A stretch of DNA of 64,000 nucleotides, taken from positions 1 to 64,000 of the forward strand of contig VGSF01000010.1 of the NCBI GenBank assembly GCA_016875165.1, read 5' to 3'. A model generated the notes under the pieces. That model was not told the DNA's origin and did no database searches. It saw nothing but the letters and a program-made list of their open reading frames with translations. Source of the stretch: Deltaproteobacteria bacterium (GTDB taxonomy: Bacteria; Desulfobacterota; SM23-61). Position numbers and translations under genes: made by a program. Below are positions 15,568-24,477 of the stretch, in pieces; positions within the stretch are counted from its first letter, which is position 1; each line of letters begins with the position of its first letter.

Positions 15568-17316
15568 CTATTCTTCGCCTTTTTTCAGTTCCCTTTCCTG
15601 AATCTTGGCGGAGGATTCGGTCTGTTCTTCCAGGGGAGGAACTTCCGGCTGGGGCGGGGGAACGGCTTTGCGGATGCCCCTCCAGAGGGAAGGAGGCCAG
15701 AAAAACTTCTTCAGAAGACTTTCTTTGGTTTCTTTCTTTAATTCTTCAATGGCCAGGCGGTCTGCTTCTTCAGGCGAAACTTTTCCCTCTCGCTCAGTCG
15801 TTTTTTCTGGAGTTTTTTCCGAATGGGGCAATGATTCACCCCGGGAGAATTCCAGGTTGTATTGATGGCTGGGCAAACCGGGTTGGCCGATGATCTGAAT
15901 TTTCAGGGTGTATTGTTTTTCCAGGCGGACAAGTTCGGCCCTTTTTTGGTTGAGAAGATAGGTAGCCACTTCGTCGGGAAGCTCTACTTTCACCTTAGTG
16001 CATCCGCCTTTGGCCAGGCCGGCCTGGACCCGGCGCAGGATCGTTAGAGTGGCTGCTTCCGTCGATTTAACCAACCCGCTTCCGCTACAGTTGGCGCAGG
16101 AAATAAAACTTCTTTCGCTGACTGCCGGCCGGATACGCTGGCGAGAAAGTTCCAGCAGGCCGAAGCGGCTGATGCGGCCAGTTTCCACGCGGGCCTTATC
16201 GCGTTTCAAGGCATTGCGTAAAGAGCGTTCCACTTCCTGTTTGTGCTTCCGGTCCCACATATCGATGAAATCGATAACCACCAGTCCGCCCAGATCGCGC
16301 AGGCGAAGCTGGCGGGCAATCTCTTCGGCAGCTTCCAGATTGGTCTGGAAAGCGGTCTCTTCCATTCCTTTTCCCTGGGTGGCCCGTCCGGAATTGACGT
16401 CAACCGCCACCAGAGCCTCGGTTGGGTCGATCACGATGGAGCCGCCTGATTTCAGGGAAACCTTTCGCTCATAAACGTTCTCTAACTGCTTTTCCAGCTC
16501 GTATTTGGAGAAAAGGGGGCGCTTTTCGCCGTAAAGTTTTACTTTGTTCTGGTAGCGGGGCATGACCACCCGGAAGAAATCCCTGGCCCGGTTGAAAAAC
16601 TCTTTGTTGTCTATGAGCACCTCGTTGAGGTCCGGGGTGAAATAATCGCGAATGGAGCGGATGACCAGGTCGCGTTCCTGGTAAATGATGGAAGGGGCAG
16701 GCATTTTTTTCGACTTGGCCAGAATGGATTCCCAGAGGCGGAGGAGATAATGCATATCTTTGGCAAGTTCGCTTTTGTTTTTTTCCAGACCGGCCGTGCG
16801 CACGATGAGTCCCATTCCCGCAGGAACCTCGAGCTGTTGAACGATCTCTTTAATTTTCCGGCGTTCTTTCTCGTCCTCGATTTTGCGGGAGATCCCGCCC
16901 CCATCACTTCCGGGCATAAGCACAAGGTATCTTCCAGGAAGAGAAATGTAAGTCGTTAAGGCCGCCCCTTTGGTTCCTGTCTCCTCTTTTTCTATCTGGA
17001 CGAGAACTTCCTGGTTCCGTTTGATGGCCTCCTGAATTCGGGGGCGCGACCCCTTTTGGGCTTCCTGGGAATTGTTAGCGTAATAATCGGGGTGAATCTC
17101 GGAGAAAGGCAAAAAGCCGTGGCGGGCTTCCCCGTAATCCACAAAAACAGCCTGCAGGCTGGGTTCAATATTTACGATTTTCCCCTTGTAAATATTTCCC
17201 CGCGATAGTTCCTGCAGGGAAGTCTCGATGATCAGTTCGGCCAGCACGCCATCCTCCACAATGGCCATGCGGCTTTCCTCGGGGTCAACGGCGTTAATGA
17301 GCATTTTTTTGGTCAT
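15568..17316 (-). CDS. rng: Ribonuclease G/E family
   Basis: A 582-residue endoribonuclease of the RNase E/G family, acting on 5'-monophosphorylated RNA in rRNA maturation and mRNA decay. It has an S1 domain (about 35-125, GNIYKGKIVNIEPSLQAVFV), the 5' sensor and RNase-H-like parts, and a catalytic domain with metal ligands D306 (AVDVNSG) and D349 (VIDFIDM). The zinc-link cysteines are C407 and C410 (SCANC). These positions agree closely with those known in E. coli RNase E. A short charged tail of about 75 residues follows the catalytic core, too short to be a full degradosome scaffold. It is flanked on both sides by R2 repeats. Confidence 0.92.
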   Translation of the reverse strand: MTKKMLINAVDPEESRMAIVEDGVLAELIIETSLQELSRGNIYKGKIVNIEPSLQAVFVDYGEARHGFLPFSEIHPDYYANNSQEAQKGSRPRIQEAIKRNQEVLVQIEKEETGTKGAALTTYISLPGRYLVLMPGSDGGGISRKIEDEKERRKIKEIVQQLEVPAGMGLIVRTAGLEKNKSELAKDMHYLLRLWESILAKSKKMPAPSIIYQERDLVIRSIRDYFTPDLNEVLIDNKEFFNRARDFFRVVMPRYQNKVKLYGEKRPLFSKYELEKQLENVYERKVSLKSGGSIVIDPTEALVAVDVNSGRATQGKGMEETAFQTNLEAAEEIARQLRLRDLGGLVVIDFIDMWDRKHKQEVERSLRNALKRDKARVETGRISRFGLLELSRQRIRPAVSERSFISCANCSGSGLVKSTEAATLTILRRVQAGLAKGGCTKVKVELPDEVATYLLNQKRAELVRLEKQYTLKIQIIGQPGLPSHQYNLEFSRGESLPHSEKTPEKTTEREGKVSPEEADRLAIEELKKETKESLLKKFFWPPSLWRGIRKAVPPPQPEVPPLEEQTESSAKIQERELKKGEE

Positions 17317-17344
17317 AGATAGATTCTTTAGATAAAGAAGTATC

Positions 17345-17612
17345 GCAACACTTTAGTTATTTGAAGAAAGAAGTGTTACAGGGCCAAGGGATTCCAGGTC
17401 CCGGGGGCCAGACCGGCCCGCTTGGAATCATAAGGCGCTGATTTCTCCGTGGATGGGGAGGGGAAGAAACTCCCCGCCTCCTCTGGAGGAAACGGGCTTT
17501 TATCCTCGAGGACAAGGGGAAACCCAACCGATGCTTCCGGCGCGTTCCGGCCTGGCCCCCGGGCCCAAACAGAGGCGTTGCCGCCATTATTTCAAAACTC
17601 TAAACTGATACA
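17345..17612. repeat. R2 repeat, long core
   Basis: About 268 bases, reverse orientation relative to 9602. Left end GCAACACTTTAGTTATTTGAA, right end TTCAAAACTCTAAACTGATAC. The core carries CTTGGAATCATAAGGCGCTG and CGATGCTTCCGGCGCGTTCC as in the other long copies. Confidence 0.9.
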
Positions 17613-17628
17613 AAGTATCTTGTTTTCA

Positions 17629-18504
17629 TTATACATGATCTGCCTGGTTAGTGCCAGGCCTATCGCTGCCGTACAGAAGATGTCCGGCATTCAAACCTTT
17701 TATCCGAGCCTGAACCCGGGCTGAAAGGCCGCTTTTTTTAAGTTCTACGAAGTAACGGGCCGGGGAGATGAGGGGATAATCGCTGCCGAAAAGGATGCGC
17801 CCGGGCCCCACAATTTTAACAGCCAGGTTATAGATTTGGGGGCGGTAAAGAAAGGGTGAAGCCGCTGTATCATAAAAGACATTGCGGGCTGCCCGGGCAA
17901 CCTCCGGCATAAGCTCATAGAAAAAAAATCCTCCTCCCCAATGAGCCAGAATAATATACACATCCGGCAGGGCCAGGAGGAATTGGTATATTGTCTGAAG
18001 ATTTTCCGGACTCTTTCCGGGATATTCGTGTCCGACTGGTTCGTTGGTATGGAGGAGGAGGGGGATTCTCCGGCCGGAAAGGGTGCGCAGAACAGATACG
18101 AGATTTTTCATATCTCGCAGATTTATCTTCCGGCGATAAAAGGCCAATTCCCCGACTCCCGGCATTCCCCGGGAAAGGCAGCGCTCCAATTCCTTTTGGG
18201 CAAGGCGGGGAGTACAGGAAGGAAGGCAGGCAAAGGGGATTAGATGGTCGGGGAAGCGGGATGAACATTCCAGGAGATATTCGTTTCCCTCCCGACAGAG
18301 TCCAGGATCTTCCCAGGGGAAACCGCAGATGACACTTTGTTGCACTCCGTCGCGGGCCATGGCCTTAAGAAGATCATCAGGGCTGGCCATGCGGGCCTTT
18401 TCATTTCCGTAAAGGAGGCGAAACCCATCATCCCGGCAGCAGAAAGACTGACGTTTGTTCCGCACCTCATCCGGAAATAAGTGAGTGTGAATATCGATGA
18501 TCAT
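17629..18504 (-). CDS. Amidohydrolase family protein (amidohydrolase 2, TIM-barrel)
   Basis: A 291-residue metal-dependent hydrolase or decarboxylase. The start MIIDIHTHLFP supplies the HxH metal motif (H6, H8). LLHTNEPVGH, LAHWGGG and FGSDYP provide the later histidine and aspartate ligands typical of the ACMSD/amidohydrolase-2 family. The substrate is unknown; members of this family decarboxylate or hydrolyse cyclic compounds. It stands alone between RNase G and a repeat. Its 3' end finishes only 17 bases from the R2 element, so the repeat may provide the transcription end. The start lacks a strong Shine-Dalgarno but the HxH motif fixes it. Confidence 0.83.
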   Translation of the reverse strand: MIIDIHTHLFPDEVRNKRQSFCCRDDGFRLLYGNEKARMASPDDLLKAMARDGVQQSVICGFPWEDPGLCREGNEYLLECSSRFPDHLIPFACLPSCTPRLAQKELERCLSRGMPGVGELAFYRRKINLRDMKNLVSVLRTLSGRRIPLLLHTNEPVGHEYPGKSPENLQTIYQFLLALPDVYIILAHWGGGFFFYELMPEVARAARNVFYDTAASPFLYRPQIYNLAVKIVGPGRILFGSDYPLISPARYFVELKKSGLSARVQARIKGLNAGHLLYGSDRPGTNQADHV

Positions 18505-18564
18505 GGAAATTACTTGGCCCCTGTCTATTGAAAAAAATTTAAGAATATGGTAGAAAACAATAAA

Positions 18565-18595
18565 TTAGCCACAGAGGACACAGAGATCACAGAGT
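18565..18595. repeat. R5 repeat
   Basis: TTAGCCACAGAGGACACAGA followed by GATCACAGAG, nearly identical to 10177 and 27550. Confidence 0.7.
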
Positions 18596-18610
18596 TTTTA
18601 AAGTCATAAT

Positions 18611-18765
18611 TGATGGTTTCGTAAAAAGTCCTGTTCCGGTCATTGTGAGGAGTTCCGCATTGGCGGGACGACGAAGCAATCTTGTCTTTTCGGGCACTTA
18701 TAAAAACGAGATTGCTTCGCTTTCGCTCGCAATGATCCTTTCGCGACTTTTTACGAGATCATCAT
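18611..18765. repeat. R1 repeat, core type a
   Basis: The ends are TGATGGTTTCGTAAAAAGTC and GACTTTTTACGAGATCATCA. The core with GAGGAGTTCCGCATTGGCGG and ACGAGATTGCTTCGCTTTCG is nearly the same as at 4753 and 56184. Confidence 0.9.
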
Positions 18766-18859
18766 AATTAAGAAAAAGAAAAGGATGAAAACTGAAAAAA
18801 GGTATTTCCCATACAATTAAATCATTTCAACCATTCCGGCATGAAAAGGAGTTTTAGCC

Positions 18860-19105
18860 ATGAAATGTCCCCATTGTGGAAAGTCCTTGGGCGATAAAGT
18901 TTGCCCTTCTTGCGGTTCTGAAGTCCTTGAAGAGAGCTCCTTCTGCCATCGCTGCGGAGCTCCCTGGAGAGCCACGGAAACGGTTTCTCCGGAAGAAGTG
19001 AGCACTGATATTTCCCAACGGATCCTTTGCAGTGACGGCGCTTGCATCGGCGTCGTCAATGATCAAGGCATTTGCAAAGTGTGCGGCAAGCCCTATACAG
19101 GGTAG
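18860..19105 (+). CDS. Double zinc-ribbon protein
   Basis: An 81-residue cysteine-rich protein. Two ribbons are read directly: CPHC...CPSC (residues 3-6 and 16-19) and CHRC with further cysteines at C-terminal ILCSDGAC and CKVCGKPY. Such small proteins bind zinc and are thought to be regulators or RNA/protein-binding adapters; no specific function is known to me. AAAAGGAG lies about ten bases before the ATG, supporting the start. It is convergent with the penicillin-binding protein gene, with a gap of only 13 bases. Confidence 0.72.
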   Translation: MKCPHCGKSLGDKVCPSCGSEVLEESSFCHRCGAPWRATETVSPEEVSTDISQRILCSDGACIGVVNDQGICKVCGKPYTG

Positions 19106-19118
19106 GCGGAATAGGGCA

Positions 19119-20429
19119 TCAGTTAATTTTTACCAGGAAAAATTCTTTAAGGGCTTCCTGGGCTACAAAAGCTCCTTTGATTTTCCAGCGTCCATTGTTG
19201 ATGACCATTGCGGCAAAGGCAATTTGAGGATCTTCGGCAGGGGCGAAACCCACGAACCAATCATACAGGCCCGGGGGATTATCGCCGCTCAGCGAACCCG
19301 TTTTCCCGCAAATAGTTATCTTCTTAAGCAGGGTCTTGCCGTTACGCAGAAAGATTTTGGAAGCCGTGCCATCCTCCACCGTACGCAGCATCATGCGGCT
19401 CAAATCCTTAGCAGTTTTAGGGGTGATGGGCTTAGCCAGGATTTCAGTTTTGGCCTGGTATAATTTCTCGCCATTCTTATTGTTAACCTCTTCGATCAAA
19501 TAAGGCCGCATCATAACCCCCTGGTTGGCAATGCACCCGGCAATCATGGCGGCGTGTAAAGGGTTGAGAGTCACTTCTCCAAAACCCGCTCCACACCGGG
19601 CCAGTTCATAAGCCTCTTCGGGGATGAAAGCCCTGCTCATATCCAGGGGAAAATCAAATTGGAAGGGCTGGTTGAAGCCGAAGGCCTCGGTGTATTGCCG
19701 CAGGGTTTGGGGGCCCAAGAGCTTGGAGGCTACACGCCCAAAGACTACGTTGTTCGATTTTCCCAAAGCGTCATCGAAATTAGTTCGCCGGTCTTTACGG
19801 GAACTTTCGGAAAGCTTTTGCGGACCGAGGCGGTACAGGTTTCCCCAGAAAGAGACAGCGGAATCGTAATTGAGGATTCCTTTTTCCAGAGCCCCGGCCG
19901 CAGTTACGAGCTTGAAGACAGAGGCTGCCGGGTAAGTGGCCCGCTGCCAAATTCCCGGATAATCCGGATTCTCCCGGGCGAAGTCCGCCAGGGCAATGAT
20001 CCGCCCGGTTTTGGGGTCGATGGCCACGAAAACACCGAAAGGCGGGCGATAGTTGCGGAAGACTTCATTCACAGAGGTCTGGAGAGCCGGGTCCACCGTA
20101 TAATGGATGCGGTAGGATTCCCGCTCTTCCATATATTTACCCCCTACTATTTTATTGAAGTGGGGAAGGCCGCCGTTCATGGGGAGCTGGAAAGTTTTTT
20201 CTAACTCGGAGTTAGGTAACGTCGGGGAAGGATGGGCCGGCTGGAAATACCGGTGATTTCCTTTGGAGGCGTAAAGGAAGGAGGCGCAGACCGCGGAAAT
20301 GACCAGAAGAAAACTTAGGAGCTTAAGACCTGCCCTTAAAGCTTTTCTTCGGGCAGGAGGATTACTCAGGCTTTTTTGGAATAACCTCCAATCGGAGCCA
20401 CTCTTCCTTCTTCCTGGCCATGACCTCAT
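19119..20429 (-). CDS. Penicillin-binding protein transpeptidase, single-pass membrane
   Basis: A 436-residue class B-like penicillin-binding protein. There is a basic cytoplasmic tail (1-33), one transmembrane segment (about 34-54) and a transpeptidase domain with the three active-site motifs: S170-VF-K173, S225-N-N227 and K376-T-G378. It lacks the dimerisation domain of FtsI or PBP2, so it resembles the short PbpA-like enzymes. It should cross-link or remodel peptidoglycan in the periplasm. The start at 20429 is set by the membrane anchor and by GGGGGA upstream. The ATG overlaps the stop of the PIN toxin gene (ATGA), so its translation is coupled to a toxin-antitoxin operon, which is unusual. 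Confidence 0.85.
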   Translation of the reverse strand: MRSWPGRRKSGSDWRLFQKSLSNPPARRKALRAGLKLLSFLLVISAVCASFLYASKGNHRYFQPAHPSPTLPNSELEKTFQLPMNGGLPHFNKIVGGKYMEERESYRIHYTVDPALQTSVNEVFRNYRPPFGVFVAIDPKTGRIIALADFARENPDYPGIWQRATYPAASVFKLVTAAGALEKGILNYDSAVSFWGNLYRLGPQKLSESSRKDRRTNFDDALGKSNNVVFGRVASKLLGPQTLRQYTEAFGFNQPFQFDFPLDMSRAFIPEEAYELARCGAGFGEVTLNPLHAAMIAGCIANQGVMMRPYLIEEVNNKNGEKLYQAKTEILAKPITPKTAKDLSRMMLRTVEDGTASKIFLRNGKTLLKKITICGKTGSLSGDNPPGLYDWFVGFAPAEDPQIAFAAMVINNGRWKIKGAFVAQEALKEFFLVKIN

Positions 20430-20860
20430 GGAAAGCTCCCCCCTTCCGGAAACAATTTTAAACCCATGGCCCGGCAGGCCTTGTAAACGGCTTTGTTGGT
20501 GGTGTATAGGAAAACTTCGTGGGATATGGCCATGAAAGCAATGTAGAGGTCGCGCAGCGGGATTTTTTTCCCTTTCTGGCGAAGCTTGCTGGCTAAACGG
20601 GCGGCTTCCACCCATGTTCCGGGTTTTTCCTGGAGAATGGGAAAAATTCTGCTGAAGTCCTGGAAGACTTTTCTTTCTTCTTCCGTTTCGGCGGTATGAA
20701 TAAGTTCGGCAACAATTAAATCCAGACAAGAGACTCGCCCGGCGTCTATGAGGGCATTGACTTCCTGATAAGTGTATTCTTCTTTGCGGAAATATTCCTG
20801 CCACACTGGTGTATCAATGAGAACGGAACGGAGCAGGCGGTTTTTGTCCGGAGAATCCAT
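20426..20860 (-). CDS. PIN-domain protein (VapC-like toxin)
   Basis: A 144-residue PIN domain. Metal ligands are D16 (LIDTPVW), E52 (VAELIH) and D104 (LRDLYIAF). The fourth position, usually Asp in a TxDxDF motif, is N122 in TTNKAV, so activity might be reduced; several active VapC proteins also vary here. It should cleave RNA when freed from the antitoxin. The antitoxin gene precedes it by three bases and the penicillin-binding protein gene overlaps its stop by four, making a three-gene operon. Confidence 0.8.
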   Translation of the reverse strand: MDSPDKNRLLRSVLIDTPVWQEYFRKEEYTYQEVNALIDAGRVSCLDLIVAELIHTAETEEERKVFQDFSRIFPILQEKPGTWVEAARLASKLRQKGKKIPLRDLYIAFMAISHEVFLYTTNKAVYKACRAMGLKLFPEGGSFP

Positions 20861-20863
20861 CGT

Positions 20864-21046
20864 TCAGGCCTTGGCCTCCCTTGGGCGTCTCCCGCGACCA
20901 GCAAGGCGTTTTAGCGCCTCCAGCTTTTTCCTCTTGATCCGCTCCTGGATGGCCTCGACGACCGCTTGTTTTTTATTTTTAGCGGGAGCGACATCCAGAA
21001 GTTCGTCCACCAATTCCTGGGGCAAGGTAACCGTTGTCCGTTTCAT
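20864..21046 (-). CDS. Ribbon-helix-helix antitoxin
   Basis: A basic protein of about 60 residues. It begins MKRTTVTLPQELVDELLD, the strand-helix opening of ribbon-helix-helix DNA-binding antitoxins, and ends in a lysine/arginine-rich tail. The start at 21046 is preferred over 21061 because GGAG lies six bases upstream. It should neutralise the PIN protein encoded three bases downstream and repress their shared promoter. The basic tail (RGRRPREAKA) is unusual for an antitoxin, which normally has an acidic or hydrophobic toxin-wrapping end. Confidence 0.75.
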   Translation of the reverse strand: MKRTTVTLPQELVDELLDVAPAKNKKQAVVEAIQERIKRKKLEALKRLAGRGRRPREAKA

Positions 21047-21139
21047 GCAGTTCTCCAGCACAAGAATTATGCTGGTATTTTATGATTTAAAATAGCACAT
21101 GTCAAGGAAAAAATATTGTGCTAATTGAATGGAAGAGTC

Positions 21140-21407
21140 GTAACACTTTAGCCCCTTGAAAAGAGGTGGGGCGTAAGGTCAGAGGGAATCCATGGTCCGG
21201 GGGCCTGGCTGGCCCGCTTGGAATCATAAGGCGCTGATTTCTTCGCTGGTGGGGCTGGAAAAACGCCCCCCGCCTCCTCCGGCGGAAACGAGCGGGGTTC
21301 TTCGTGGCCAAGCGGAAACCCAGCCGATGCTTCCGGCGCGTTCCACCCAGACCCCCGGACCCCAACAAAGGCAGTCAAACCATTTTTTCAAACAGCTAAA
21401 CTGATAC
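21140..21407. repeat. R2 repeat, long core
   Basis: About 268 bases, same orientation as 17345. Ends: GTAACACTTTAGCCCCTTGAA and TTCAAACAGCTAAACTGATAC. No gene is recognised elsewhere in 21062-21582. Confidence 0.9.
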
Positions 21408-21582
21408 AAAGAGTCTCATTTCCAGGGTGCCAAGGCGATTTTACCCTTGAAATAAAGGAGGGGTTTGCATAGATTGAGTAAGGGTTATCCCAACTCAGAG
21501 GGAAAGGGGTGGAGGCTAAAAAGATAGGGTAGGGGATGGAGTGGAAAGCAAATGATTATTATTAAAGGGAGGAGATGAGGGG

Positions 21583-21810
21583 ATGAAAGCGGAAAAAGAA
21601 GATGTGGAATGGGTGAAAGGAATGAAGAAAAAAATGGAAGAGGAGATGAACAAGAAAGAGATGGAGACGGTTCTCTACTGGAAAGGGGAGATAGAAAAGA
21701 TCATGGCCAAACGACCTGAAAGTTTGGCAACCTTTCAGTTCGAAATCCAAAACTTCCTTAAGCGCATGCAAAACCGCATCAGGGTTTTGAAAATGGCCCT
21801 CCAAATCTGA
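21583..21810 (+). CDS. Small coiled-coil hypothetical protein
   Basis: A 75-residue highly charged protein, nearly all predicted helix (MKKKMEEEMNKKEMETVLYW, then FEIQNFLKRMQNRIRVLKM). It has no recognised family. AGGGAGGAGATGAGGGG precedes the ATG, a good translation signal, and the frame is isolated on a stretch without other genes. It may form a coiled-coil dimer, and short proteins of this kind occur as regulators or structural adapters. I would not assign a function. Confidence 0.55.
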   Translation: MKAEKEDVEWVKGMKKKMEEEMNKKEMETVLYWKGEIEKIMAKRPESLATFQFEIQNFLKRMQNRIRVLKMALQI

Positions 21811-22304
21811 TCCCCCGGCGGGAGCTGAGCTTGTCCACATTTTTTCTGGTTACAAGGGGGGAGGGAAAAAAGTCTTTGATTTTAAAAACTACCCAGGCCC
21901 AGGCGGGAGGGCAACCTGCTTGCCATCTCCCCTGTGTCCAGCTATTGTTACCCCCGGTTATAAGTAAAAATCAAGGCAGGAGAGGGGATTAAACTATCAG
22001 CATTTATGACTTCAAAAAGCATGCCAGAAATATCGTTTATTGTAAAATAATTCATCTCCTGTGGATAGGCCAATCCCCGAAGGCAAATTTATCATCTATA
22101 AAATTGAAAACTCTCCACTTCTTTTTATCTTTATGAAATTATTAACTATTATTTATTGCCCCATAATTGGGCAACTTGAAAAAGAACTTGATTTTAAACC
22201 ATAATTAAAAAAACTCATCTGTTTTGTTCACAGTATTTCCACAATTTCTGTGGAAGAATTTTAGGCAGATTATTCTTCCGGAAATTTTTTGTAACCATCA
22301 ATGA
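21811..22304. other. Gene-free stretch
   Basis: Nothing recognisable as a gene. A short inverted repeat TCCACAATTTCTGTGGA lies near 22237-22253. The stretch runs into two tandem R1 elements. Confidence 0.4.
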
Positions 22305-22462
22305 TGATGATATCGTAAAAAGTCTGAAAATGCCCTTTTCCGTCATTCCGGCCCCGTATCAAGTACGGGGTAAACTCCAGCCGGAATCCAGTATTTTCAA
22401 ATGCTTATAGATACCCTGGACTCCGGTTTTCACCGGAGTGACGACTTTTTACGAGAACATCA
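22305..22462. repeat. R1 repeat, core type b
   Basis: The ends are TGATGATATCGTAAAAAGTC and GACTTTTTACGAGAACATCA. The core is of the CATTCCGG...CCGGAATCCAG...GACTCCGGTTTTCACCGGAG type. Confidence 0.9.
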
Positions 22463-22469
22463 ATAATGA

Positions 22470-22617
22470 TGATGAACTCGTAAAAATTCAGAAAAGTTGT
22501 CCCTCCTGCAAAAGCAGTCCGCCTCAGGCGGACAGAACTGCTTGAATTTAGCAGATTCCCGCTTTCGCGGGAATGACAAAAAGAAGGGAATTTTGACTTT
22601 TTACGACGTCATCATCA
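22470..22617. repeat. R1 repeat, core type b variant
   Basis: It starts eight bases after the previous copy. The ends are TGATGAACTCGTAAAAATTC and GACTTTTTACGACGTCATCA. The core contains CCGCCTCAGGCGG and CCCGCTTTCGCGGG palindromes. Confidence 0.85.
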
Positions 22618-22824
22618 ATGAATCATTGAATTTTAAAAAAATAATTTTTTTCTCAAAAGGAGTTCTGCCGAAAAGGAACCGCTAACCTCAGGGCAGATTG
22701 AGCTTGGGAAAATACCGTGAAGGAGGGCGAGGTCATCAGAAATATTGACTTTGCCCAAAACAAGGCTTACCATGATCGGTAGAAATTCCTTTTCTTGGAG
22801 ATCGCTTAAGAAAGTTTCCGGAAT

Positions 22825-23298
22825 ATGGGAAAAATAAAAATAGGAGGGATTCTTCAGAACAAACAATTGGCTCAAGTTGGGGTGATGTCTGTTCCGGATC
22901 GGCCGGGTTTGCCGGGGGAAATTCTTGGCGCCGTGGGAAAAGAAGGGATAAACATTCAATTCGTCGTGCAAACCGTCGATCAACATGGCCACGGGAATAT
23001 TATTTTTTGTATAGACTGCAAGAATTTGGAAGAAACCTTAAAAGTCCTCAATGGCCTACACCCTTCCGTAGGTCAAAAGAAAATAACTCACCACTCACCG
23101 GTTGGAATTATTTCCATCTTCGGTCCTCATTTCCGGGAGAAACCTTCCATTGCCGGGACAATGTTTACCGCCCTGGGAAATGCCCGGATCAACATCCTGG
23201 CCATCAGTACTTCCATTTCCACTCTTTCCTGCGTGATCGACGAGACCTTTCTACCGGAAGCGGTAAAAGCGATCAGCGAAGCTTTCGAGCTACCCTAA
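22825..23298 (+). CDS. ACT-domain regulatory protein
   Basis: A 157-residue protein with two ACT domains (about 15-85 and 90-157). The phrases VMSVPDRPGLPGEILGAVGK and GINIQFVVQT are ACT signatures, and the second half (MFTALGNARINILAISTS) is typical of the regulatory part of aspartate kinase. It has no kinase domain, so it is a free-standing amino-acid sensor. It may control an amino-acid biosynthetic enzyme by allostery. The stop is two bases from the convergent proC stop. Placement next to proC suggests an amino-acid metabolism link but not a shared operon. Confidence 0.75.
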   Translation: MGKIKIGGILQNKQLAQVGVMSVPDRPGLPGEILGAVGKEGINIQFVVQTVDQHGHGNIIFCIDCKNLEETLKVLNGLHPSVGQKKITHHSPVGIISIFGPHFREKPSIAGTMFTALGNARINILAISTSISTLSCVIDETFLPEAVKAISEAFELP

Positions 23299-23300
23299 GA

Positions 23301-24224
23301 TTACCTGGTTTTTTTCTTAGAGTCTTTTTTCATTTTATCCCCATGAATATGGGAAGAGGGCCGGTTTGCAGTCTTTTTTGGTTGGGACGATGGAAGAGGA
23401 ACCGAAGTTTTCATCAGAGCTTCCCCGAGTTCCTTGGACCGCTGGGTTGCGGCAATGACCGCATTCATCAGAGCCAGACGAAATCCCCCCTCCTCCATGG
23501 CATAAAGGCCGGCCATGGTCGTTCCCCCCGGGGTGCAGACTTGATCGCGAAGAGTGGCGGGATGTTTGTCCGTGGCCTGGATTAAATAAGCCGCCCCCAG
23601 GACTGTCTGGGTCGTCAGAGTCAAAGCTATATCCTGAGCAAGCCCTTCTTTAACCCCTCCGGCAGCCAGGGCTTCAATGACTGCAAAAATATATGCCGGG
23701 CCGCTGCCGCTTAATCCAGTAACCGCGTCCATCTGCGATTCTTTGACGATTACCGTTATCCCTACGGCCCGAAAGATTGCTTCGGCAGTGGATAAGTCTT
23801 CTGGCTTGACAGCAGGGGAAGGAGCCAGGGCCGTGGCTCCCTTTTGTATGAGGGTGGGGGTGTTGGGCATAGCTCGGATCATGCGGATGGGGGCATGGCA
23901 GAAGGTTTGGATAAAATCGAGGGCGACACCGGCGCAAATGGATATAAGAAGGTGATGGGGTTTTAGGGCATGGGCAATTTCCAAGAGCACTTCAGGAACG
24001 GATTGGGGTTTAACAGCCAGGATCAACGTGGGAGCATTTTTGACTAATGCCGGGTTGCTTTCTGCAGGAGATGCGCCAAATTTATGTTGGAGGAAATTTT
24101 TTCGCTCAGGCCGGGGTTCGTAAAATAGAATATCCGCGGGGGATAGAAGCCCGGATTGAGTAATGCCGGCGATCAAAGCTTCCCCCATGTTTCCCCCTCC
24201 GATGATACCTATAGGCTTTTGCAT
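23301..24224 (-). CDS. proC: Pyrroline-5-carboxylate reductase
   Basis: A 307-residue enzyme that reduces pyrroline-5-carboxylate to proline with NAD(P)H. Motifs: dinucleotide-binding GGGNMG at 9-14, the family signature MPNTP and GLSGSGPAY, and CTPGGTT near the C-terminal helix bundle. The start is supported by AGGAGGG just upstream. A basic tail of about 35 residues (ending KMKKDSKKKTR) extends beyond the normal end of ProC (about 270 residues); it is probably dispensable. The gene is convergent with the ACT protein gene. Confidence 0.93.
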   Translation of the reverse strand: MQKPIGIIGGGNMGEALIAGITQSGLLSPADILFYEPRPERKNFLQHKFGASPAESNPALVKNAPTLILAVKPQSVPEVLLEIAHALKPHHLLISICAGVALDFIQTFCHAPIRMIRAMPNTPTLIQKGATALAPSPAVKPEDLSTAEAIFRAVGITVIVKESQMDAVTGLSGSGPAYIFAVIEALAAGGVKEGLAQDIALTLTTQTVLGAAYLIQATDKHPATLRDQVCTPGGTTMAGLYAMEEGGFRLALMNAVIAATQRSKELGEALMKTSVPLPSSQPKKTANRPSSHIHGDKMKKDSKKKTR

Positions 24225-24303
24225 ATATCCCTCCTGGCATTAGGCGCTTAGCGCCTCATTAATACAAACATGTTTGTAAGAAGGAAACGTCTTGGCACCA
24301 GAA

Positions 24304-24414
24304 AATCCCCCCATCCCCCCTTTAAAAAAGGGGGGTTAGGGGGGATTTGAAGCATTTTGGCTGCCCGCTTGAGGCGGGCCACTTTTTACGCGCAATGTCG
24401 CGGAAAAAGCGTAG
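24304..24414. repeat. G-rich hairpin plus inverted partner of 7668-7743
   Basis: CCCCCCTTTAAAAAAGGGGGG forms a perfect hairpin, followed by GGTTAGGGGGGATTTGAAGC and GGCCACTTTTTACGCG. The second half matches the reverse complement of 7668-7743. Confidence 0.75.
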
Positions 24415-24477
24415 ATTTTTACATCTTTAAATCTGAGAATTTTCTTCTCAGACTTTATTACTATCCCTTAAATCTCT

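Noticed and set aside
15423-16474. Plus-strand frames opposite RNase G
   Set aside because: Antisense shadows of a well-supported 582-residue enzyme.
22305-22617. Possible CRISPR because of regularly placed palindromes
   Set aside because: Only two adjacent copies, each about 150 bases with terminal inverted repeats and similar rather than unique interiors; no cas genes.
23007-23585. 192-codon plus-strand frame across the ACT and proC genes
   Set aside because: Overlaps two well-supported genes in another frame and has no family motif.
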